Shown here one piece after another: positions 6,291-10,890 of a DNA stretch of 10,890 nucleotides. Made by a program: the position numbers and the translations under genes. The notes under the pieces were generated by a model. It saw nothing but the letters and a program-made list of their open reading frames with translations, was not told the origin of the DNA and ran no database searches. Every line of letters starts with the position of its first letter. Position 1 is the stretch's first letter. The stretch is taken from assembly GCA_902796045.1 (NCBI GenBank), contig CADBNQ010000057.1, positions 1 through 10,890 of the forward strand, read 5' to 3'. The DNA comes from an uncultured Lachnospiraceae bacterium. Its GTDB lineage: Bacteria; Bacillota; Clostridia; Lachnospirales; Lachnospiraceae.

Positions 6291-8165
6291 ATGGATAAAG
6301 ATAAAATGCTGTATGATTTCATAAAGAGTATTCTGGGACCGGACGCAGTCACAGACGAAGACAGCAGGGAGGCGGAGGACCAGATATCCAAAGACCTGGA
6401 GAACTGGTTTGAAAGCTTACTGTCTCAGGGATTACGGCAGGAGCAGGACAAGGATCAGGAGAACGCCGCCCAGGAGAATGGCAAGCAGGAGACTGCCTCC
6501 GGGGATGATAACATGGAATGCGGTCCCGAAGATGATGATCTGGATTTCAGCCCTGAGGAAGAAGAACCGGATTTTGGTTCTGAGGATGATGACCAGGATT
6601 GCAGCTCTGAGGAGGATGATCCGCAGTTCGAACCTGATGAAGAAGACCCTGAGGAGGACGACGGAGATCCGGAGGAAGATACCGGGGAATCAGCAGAAGA
6701 AGATGTCGATGAAGACCAGGTGGAAGTGGTCACCCCCTTCCCCTCCGACAAGAAAAAGAAGATAAAGAGAAAGGGCAATGATCCCACAGATTACTGCTGT
6801 GTCTGCCACAGGACCGAGGGTCAGGGAGCCAGCCTGATCAGGATGCCCAACAACTTAAGCATCTGCACCGACTGTATGCAGAAATCATTTGATTCCTTCG
6901 GGACCGGATTTCCGGGCGGGGGGATCCAGTTCCTTGACCTGTCCAACATGGACATGGGCAAGCTCAAGGACATGAATATCGGCGACCTCCTGTCAGGCGC
7001 CTTGAACAATAACCAGCCAAAACCGAAGAAAGGCAAAAAGAAAAAGAAGAAAAAGAAGGCGGAGAAGCCGGAGCTAAGCATCCAGAACATCCCGGCACCC
7101 CACCAGATCAAAGCAAAGCTTGACGACTATGTCATCGGCCAGGACCACGCCAAAAAGGTCATGTCCGTGGCCGTGTACAATCACTATAAACGAGTCATCA
7201 CCAACACCATGGACGAGATCGAGATCGATAAATCCAACATGCTGATGATCGGGCCGACCGGCTGCGGCAAGACCCATCTGGTCAGAACCCTGGCCAGACT
7301 GCTCAATGTGCCCCTGGCCATCTGCGACGCCACCTCCCTCACAGAGGCAGGCTACATTGGGGACGATGTGGAGAGCGTCCTCTCCAAGCTCCTGGCCAAC
7401 GCTGACAATGACGTGGACAGGGCAGAGACCGGCATCGTTTTTATCGACGAGATCGACAAGATTGCCAAGAAGAAAAACACCACCAGCAGGGATGTGAGCG
7501 GAGAGTCCGTCCAGCAGGGTCTGCTCAAGCTCCTGGAGGGCAGTGAGGTGGAGGTTCCCATCGGGGCAAGCTCCAAGAACCTGATGGTGCCCACCACGAC
7601 TATGAACACCCGCAACATTCTCTTCATCTGCGGCGGCGCATTTCCTGACCTGGAGAAGATCGTCAGAGAACGCCTGAATAAGAGGTCCTCCATCGGATTT
7701 GCCGGCGAATTGAAGGACAAATACGATGACGATAAGGATATCCTCCGCTACACCACCATCGAGGACCTGCGCAAGTTCGGCATGGTCCCGGAGTTCATCG
7801 GACGTCTGCCGGTATTATTTACCCTGAGTCCTCTGAGTGTTGACATGATGGTGGATATCCTGAAGGAACCCAAGAACGCCATCCTCAAGCAGTATCAGAA
7901 ACTGCTGGCCTTAGATGAGGTGGACCTGCAGTTTGAAGAAGGCGCCCTCCGGGCCATCGCGGAGAAAGCCATGGAGAAGGATACCGGTGCCAGAGCCCTC
8001 CGGGCCATCATCGAAGAATTCATGCTGGACATCATGTATGAGATCCCCAAGGATGACAATATCGGCAGGGTGACCATCACGGAGGACTACATCCGCAACA
8101 ACGGCATGCCTCTGATCGAGATGCGGCAGTACCTGCAGCTGGCCCAGAAGAAGGAAGACCTGTAG
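6291..8165 (+). CDS. ClpX-like zinc-finger AAA+ unfoldase with acidic repeat extension (probable ClpX paralogue)
   Basis: At 624 aa this is about 200 residues longer than standard ClpX. Residues 1-65 are mixed polar. Residues 66-153 contain no basic residue and are mostly Asp/Glu, including 9-residue repeats. A four-cysteine zinc finger follows (C169/C172 and C192/C195), then a glycine-rich stretch and a lysine run at about 244-257. The AAA+ module opens with LDDYVIGQDHAKKV. It has Walker A GPTGCGKT (321-328), pore loop GYIG (354-357), Walker B FIDEID (D386, E387), SRDVSGESVQQGLLKLLEG, an arginine finger in FIGR (R505) and sensor-2 GAR (566-568). The ClpP-docking IGF loop is intact (468-470). 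The usual RKH pore-entrance loop reads ASSKN instead. Together these suggest a ClpP-linked unfoldase with altered substrate choice. GGAG lies 6 bases before the ATG. No clpP is adjacent. A canonical clpX elsewhere in the genome is expected but not visible. Confidence 0.85.
   Translation: MDKDKMLYDFIKSILGPDAVTDEDSREAEDQISKDLENWFESLLSQGLRQEQDKDQENAAQENGKQETASGDDNMECGPEDDDLDFSPEEEEPDFGSEDDDQDCSSEEDDPQFEPDEEDPEEDDGDPEEDTGESAEEDVDEDQVEVVTPFPSDKKKKIKRKGNDPTDYCCVCHRTEGQGASLIRMPNNLSICTDCMQKSFDSFGTGFPGGGIQFLDLSNMDMGKLKDMNIGDLLSGALNNNQPKPKKGKKKKKKKKAEKPELSIQNIPAPHQIKAKLDDYVIGQDHAKKVMSVAVYNHYKRVITNTMDEIEIDKSNMLMIGPTGCGKTHLVRTLARLLNVPLAICDATSLTEAGYIGDDVESVLSKLLANADNDVDRAETGIVFIDEIDKIAKKKNTTSRDVSGESVQQGLLKLLEGSEVEVPIGASSKNLMVPTTTMNTRNILFICGGAFPDLEKIVRERLNKRSSIGFAGELKDKYDDDKDILRYTTIEDLRKFGMVPEFIGRLPVLFTLSPLSVDMMVDILKEPKNAILKQYQKLLALDEVDLQFEEGALRAIAEKAMEKDTGARALRAIIEEFMLDIMYEIPKDDNIGRVTITEDYIRNNGMPLIEMRQYLQLAQKKEDL
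6525..6659 (+). repeat. In-frame 27-bp tandem repeats encoding 9-residue acidic units inside the ClpX-like gene
   Basis: Residues 79-114 divide into four consecutive 9-residue units: PEDDDLDFS, PEEEEPDFG, SEDDDQDCS and SEEDDPQFE. A fifth, degraded unit (PDEEDPEED) follows. The shared pattern is [P/S]-E-[D/E]x3-x-[D/Q]-[F/C]-[S/G/E], so an aromatic or cysteine recurs every nine residues within an acidic field. The DNA copies are 27 bp each and share bases beyond the codon minimum, consistent with duplication followed by drift. Confidence 0.75.
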
Positions 8166-8187
8166 GCATCAGCCGGGCGTCTGACCC

Positions 8188-8265
8188 GCATCGGAGTAAA
8201 ACAATGGAGACCTGCGCTGGAGTATGACAATGGAGACCTGCATCGGAGTGCAGAAGTGGAAACCT
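8188..8265 (+). repeat. Three tandem 26-bp direct repeats upstream of fbp
   Basis: Three head-to-tail copies occupy 8188-8213, 8214-8239 and 8240-8265. Each begins GC(A/G)(T/C)(C/T)GGAGT and ends in (A/G)TGGA(G/A)ACCT, with a variable middle. The copies abut with no spacer, and copies 1 and 2 share the 14-base block ACAATGGAGACCTG, counting the first base of the next unit. They lie about 60-140 bp before the fbp start. They may be a binding array for a regulator or RNA, or simple slippage duplication. Confidence 0.8.
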
Positions 8266-8271
8266 GTAAAT

Positions 8272-8304
8272 TGCGGCTGGTCCGCAGCGAGTCTTAAACA
8301 GACT
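8272..8304 (+). other. Two consecutive small hairpin-forming inverted repeats in the fbp leader
   Basis: TGCGG (8272-8276) and CCGCA (8282-8286) can pair around CTGGT. AGTCT (8290-8294) and AGACT (8300-8304) can pair around TAAAC. Both are perfect 5-bp stems with 5-base loops, spaced three bases apart just before the SD. Neither has a T-run, so neither is a clear terminator. Such short stems can arise by chance. Confidence 0.35.
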
Positions 8305-8312
8305 GATATAGA

Positions 8313-8318
8313 AGGGAG
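8313..8318 (+). promoter_or_regulatory. Shine-Dalgarno site fixing the fbp TTG start
   Basis: AGGGAG is followed by 7 bases and then TTG at 8326. The nearest ATG, at 8341, would be 22 bases away, which is too far for this site. The TTG is therefore the better start. Confidence 0.7.
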
Positions 8319-8325
8319 ATAAAAA

Positions 8326-10287
8326 TTGAAAGATTTAAATATGAAATATCTGGAGAGCCTGTCAACCCAGTATCCCAATATAGCCAGAGCATCCACAGAG
8401 ATCATCAACCTCCAGGCAAGGCTCAACCTGCCCAAGGAGACAGAGCATTTCGTGTCGGACATCCATGGAGAATACGAACAGTTCATCCATATCTTAAGAA
8501 ACGGGTCCGGCGCGGTCCGCAACAAGATCAATGATTCCTTCGGAAACACCCTGTCCATCAAGGACAAGAAGAGCCTGGCCTCCCTGATCTACTACCCCGA
8601 TCAGAAGATCGAGCTGATCAGGCAGGAACTGGACAAGGAGGAGCTGCTCGACTGGTACAAGGTGTCCCTTCACCGCCTGACGGCAGTCTGCAAGGAATGC
8701 TCGGCCAAGTACACCAGGTCCCATCTTAGAAACAGCCTTCCCAAGGATTTCTCCTATATCCTGGAAGAACTCTTAAGCGAGAACAACCGGGTCATCCAGA
8801 AAGAAGATTATTATAATGAGATATTTGATACCATCATCCGGATCGGCCGGGCTAAGGAATTTATCGTGGCCATGTGCCAGGCCATCCAGAAACTGACTGT
8901 CTCAAAACTCCACGTGATCGGGGATGTCTTTGACAGGGGACCGGGACCTCATATCATCCTGGACTATCTGAAGAAGCACCAGACCGTGGACTTCCAGTGG
9001 GGCAACCATGACATCGTCTGGATGGGCGCTGCCTCCGGCCAGGACGCCTGCATCGCCAATGTCATCCGCCTCTCTGCCCGCTATAACAACCTGGACGTCC
9101 TGGAGGACGGATACGGGATCAACCTGATCCCCCTGGCCAGCCTTGCAAATGATGTCTACAAGGATGACCCCTGCGCCATCTTTGATGTCCACGCCACAGA
9201 CAAGAGTGATCCCAACGAGATCGCCCTGAACATGAAGATGCACAAGGCCATCGCCATCATCCAGTTCAAGCTGGAAGGCCAGCTGATCAAACGCCGGCCT
9301 GAATTCGGCATGGATGACCGTCTGCTCCTGGACAAGATCGACTACGAAAAGGGGACGGTAACCATTGGAGGAAAGTCCTATGAACTTCTGGACAAGGCCT
9401 TCCCCACGATTGACCCAGCAGACCCCTACAAGCTCTCACCGGAGGAAGAAGGCGTCATGCGCCGGCTCCGGATGAATTTTAAAAACTGCGAGAAGCTTCA
9501 GGACCACATCCGCTACATGTTCAACAACGGAAGTCTCTACCTCATCTACAACAACAACATCCTCTACCACGGCTGCGTCCCCCTGGACGAAGACGGGAAT
9601 TTCAGGAAAGTCAAGATCGGGGACAAGATCTACTCAGGTAAAGGCCTCTACGACATTCTGGAGGACTACGTGCGAAAAGGCTACTATGAGCAGGAGAATG
9701 AGGAGATCCACGAGTACGGCAAAGACATCATGTGGTACATCTGGTCCAACGAGAACTCACCGGTATACGGCAAAGAGAAGATGGCCACATTTGAAAGATA
9801 CTATGTGGACGACAAGGAGGTCCAGACAGAACGGAAAGACCACTACTACCAGTTGATCGAAAACGAGGAAGTGGTCGACAGGATCATCCGGGAATTCGGC
9901 TTAAGTCCCGAGCGGGCCCACATCATAAACGGACATATGCCCGTGAAACGAAACAAAGGGGAATCCCCCATCAAATGCGGCGGCAAGGTCATGATCATCG
10001 ACGGCGGCTTCTCCAAAGCCTACCGCGGCCAGACCGGCATCGCCGGCTACACCCTGATCTACAACTCCCACGGACTCCGCCTCGTCTCCCACGAGAGCTT
10101 CACCTCCACCGAGGACGTGATCGAGAACGAAAAGGATGTTTTCTCCGATACGGTCATCATGGAGCCCTTACAGCAGAGAGAGCGTGTGGGCGACACCGAC
10201 AGCGGACGTGAGATCCGTGAGATGATCCAGGATCTGGAGCATCTGCTCTTCGCATACAGGTCCGGACTGATCCAGGAGAAAGAATAG
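8326..10287 (+). CDS. fbp: Class III fructose-1,6-bisphosphatase (Firmicutes type)
   Basis: This 653-aa protein hydrolyses fructose 1,6-bisphosphate to fructose 6-phosphate, the committing gluconeogenic step. It belongs to the large class III family found mainly in Firmicutes, unrelated in fold to the E. coli class I enzyme. Calcineurin-like metallophosphatase motifs are clear: SDIHGEYEQF with DxH at residues 45-47, GDVFDRGPGP at 199-208 and GNHD at 226-229. Later histidines in YHG (414-416) and NGHMPVK (545-551) are also present. Length agrees with the family (about 640-670). The start is TTG at 8326, chosen from SD spacing; MKYLESLS at 8341 is the alternative. It stands after a repeat-bearing 160-bp gap, so it may have its own promoter. 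The hydratase gene follows after 53 bp. Class III enzymes in Bacillus respond to PEP and AMP; whether that holds here is inference. Confidence 0.95.
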   Translation: MKDLNMKYLESLSTQYPNIARASTEIINLQARLNLPKETEHFVSDIHGEYEQFIHILRNGSGAVRNKINDSFGNTLSIKDKKSLASLIYYPDQKIELIRQELDKEELLDWYKVSLHRLTAVCKECSAKYTRSHLRNSLPKDFSYILEELLSENNRVIQKEDYYNEIFDTIIRIGRAKEFIVAMCQAIQKLTVSKLHVIGDVFDRGPGPHIILDYLKKHQTVDFQWGNHDIVWMGAASGQDACIANVIRLSARYNNLDVLEDGYGINLIPLASLANDVYKDDPCAIFDVHATDKSDPNEIALNMKMHKAIAIIQFKLEGQLIKRRPEFGMDDRLLLDKIDYEKGTVTIGGKSYELLDKAFPTIDPADPYKLSPEEEGVMRRLRMNFKNCEKLQDHIRYMFNNGSLYLIYNNNILYHGCVPLDEDGNFRKVKIGDKIYSGKGLYDILEDYVRKGYYEQENEEIHEYGKDIMWYIWSNENSPVYGKEKMATFERYYVDDKEVQTERKDHYYQLIENEEVVDRIIREFGLSPERAHIINGHMPVKRNKGESPIKCGGKVMIIDGGFSKAYRGQTGIAGYTLIYNSHGLRLVSHESFTSTEDVIENEKDVFSDTVIMEPLQQRERVGDTDSGREIREMIQDLEHLLFAYRSGLIQEKE

Positions 10288-10326
10288 GACAGGTTCCGTG
10301 CTGCGAAGCCATACAATACTTACCCC

Positions 10327-10332
10327 AGGAGG
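10327..10332 (+). promoter_or_regulatory. Shine-Dalgarno site of the hydratase gene
   Basis: A perfect AGGAGG, 8 bases before the ATG at 10341, predicts strong initiation. It lies in the 53-bp gap after fbp, which shows no terminator. Confidence 0.8.
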
Positions 10333-10340
10333 ACAGAACC

Positions 10341-10890
10341 ATGATAGAACTGTTAAAAACCGGTGCCTACCTTGTCAACGGCACTGAGATCATAGAGGAT
10401 ACAGAAGGGGCCCGGGCAAAACTCCAGGCGGCCCTGGGACCGGACGCCCCGTCAAAGGAAGAAGCCAGAAAGGGCACCATGGCCTACGGCATCCTGGCTG
10501 CCCACAATACCTCGGACAACATGGAGAAGCTGCAGATCCGCTTTGACAAGCTGACTTCCCATGATATAACCTACGTCGGCATCATCCAGACTGCCAGGGC
10601 ATCCGGGCTGGAGCGGTTCCCCATGCCCTATGTCCTGACCAACTGCCACAACAGCCTGTGCGCGGTGGGAGGGACCATCAATGAGGATGACCACATGTTC
10701 GGCCTTACCTGTGCCAAGAAGTACGGCGGTATCTATGTTCCTCCCCATCAGGCAGTGATCCACCAGTTTGCCAGGGAGATGCTGGCCTGCGGAGGCAGCA
10801 TGATCCTGGGCTCTGATTCCCACACCCGCTACGGTGCCCTGGGCACCATGGCCATGGGCGAGGGCGGGCCGGAGCTGGTTAAGCAGCTGC
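10341..10890 (+). CDS. Aconitase-superfamily hydratase, N-terminal part, 3'-truncated by window
   Basis: The frame is open from the ATG at 10341 to the window end, giving 183 residues. Aconitase-like features include the GSDSHTRYGALGTMAMGEGG segment (157-176). Its DSH triad (159-161) matches the catalytic-site DSH of aconitase and isopropylmalate isomerase. TNCHNSLCAVGG (100-111) and VPPHQAVIHQ (133-142) are further conserved-looking segments. The opening MIELLKTGAYLVNGTEII matches proteins I recall as plain 'hydratase' in Clostridia, about 750 aa long, rather than AcnA or LeuC. These enzymes are expected to bind a 4Fe-4S cluster and dehydrate or hydrate a carboxylic acid. The usual Fe-S cysteines lie further on, outside the window. 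The substrate is unknown. It is probably co-transcribed with fbp. Confidence 0.82.
   Translation, partial: MIELLKTGAYLVNGTEIIEDTEGARAKLQAALGPDAPSKEEARKGTMAYGILAAHNTSDNMEKLQIRFDKLTSHDITYVGIIQTARASGLERFPMPYVLTNCHNSLCAVGGTINEDDHMFGLTCAKKYGGIYVPPHQAVIHQFAREMLACGGSMILGSDSHTRYGALGTMAMGEGGPELVKQL

Larger units (their letters stand above)
8166..8325. other. 160-bp intergenic region between the ClpX-like gene and fbp
   Basis: This is the longest gap in the window. It holds three 26-bp direct repeats followed by two short potential hairpins and the fbp SD site. I see no intrinsic terminator with a T-run and no convincing -35/-10 pair. A promoter for fbp is likely here on position alone, but cannot be pointed to with confidence. 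Confidence 0.6.

Noticed and set aside
6409..6765. 118-codon + strand frame within the ClpX-like gene
   Set aside because: This is a shifted reading of the same acidic repeats, giving an Arg/Met-rich product. The main frame continues through to a clear zinc finger and AAA+ domain.
6455..6787. Serine-rich 110-codon - strand frame
   Set aside because: The Ser/Gly-rich translation is simply the complement of the Asp/Glu codon runs in the ClpX-like acidic region.
8188..8265. CRISPR-like array
   Set aside because: The three units abut without spacers and no cas genes are near, so they are plain tandem repeats.
8271..8300. Possible sigma-A promoter (TTGCGG, 18 bases, TAAACA) ahead of fbp
   Set aside because: The -10 match is poor and both elements fall inside the small hairpins. 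This is too weak to list as a feature.

Overview
The window looks like ordinary chromosome from a moderately high-GC Clostridia member, most likely a Lachnospiraceae-type gut Firmicute. This rests on three observations: a class III (Firmicutes-type) fructose-1,6-bisphosphatase, a tsaE-tsaB-rimI-tsaD cluster, and GC-rich coding sequence that uses AGA/AGG/CGG arginine codons freely. There is no rRNA marker, so the family-level placement is inference. All recognised genes lie on the + strand with short gaps or overlaps, which suggests one or a few long co-directional transcripts. I see no mobile element, CRISPR array, tRNA or rRNA.

Layout. Bases 1-939 hold the C-terminal part of the RNA-binding protein Tex, with helix-hairpin-helix and S1 domains. 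Next is a two-TM YcxB-like membrane protein with a long acidic N-terminus (975-1679). After a 72-bp gap containing a perfect 7-bp inverted repeat comes the tRNA t6A block: tsaE (1752-2183), tsaB (2180-2953), rimI (2950-3465), an RNase Z-like metallo-hydrolase (3514-4434) and tsaD (4435-5490). The first three overlap by 4 bp and tsaD abuts the RNase Z-like gene. ispD of the MEP isoprenoid pathway follows (5510-6268).

The second half starts with an unusual ClpX-like AAA+ unfoldase (6291-8165, 624 aa). It has the ClpX zinc finger, Walker motifs, pore loop and ClpP-docking IGF loop. It also carries an acidic N-terminal extension built partly from 9-residue tandem repeats, a poly-lysine linker, and a changed substrate-recognition (RKH) loop. 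The 160-bp gap that follows contains three tandem 26-bp repeats and two small hairpins. Then come fbp class III (8326-10287, TTG start) and the first 183 codons of an aconitase-superfamily hydratase (10341 to beyond the window).

How the genes fit together. TsaD/TsaB/TsaE make the t6A37 modification of ANN-decoding tRNAs. An RNase Z-like enzyme would mature tRNA 3' ends, and RimI acetylates ribosomal protein S18, so the centre of the window is a translation-quality block. Tex adds an RNA/transcription-associated function, and IspD, Fbp and the hydratase are metabolic. The least conventional items are the acidic-repeat ClpX paralogue and the 26-bp tandem repeats behind it. No wholly novel multi-gene system is evident.
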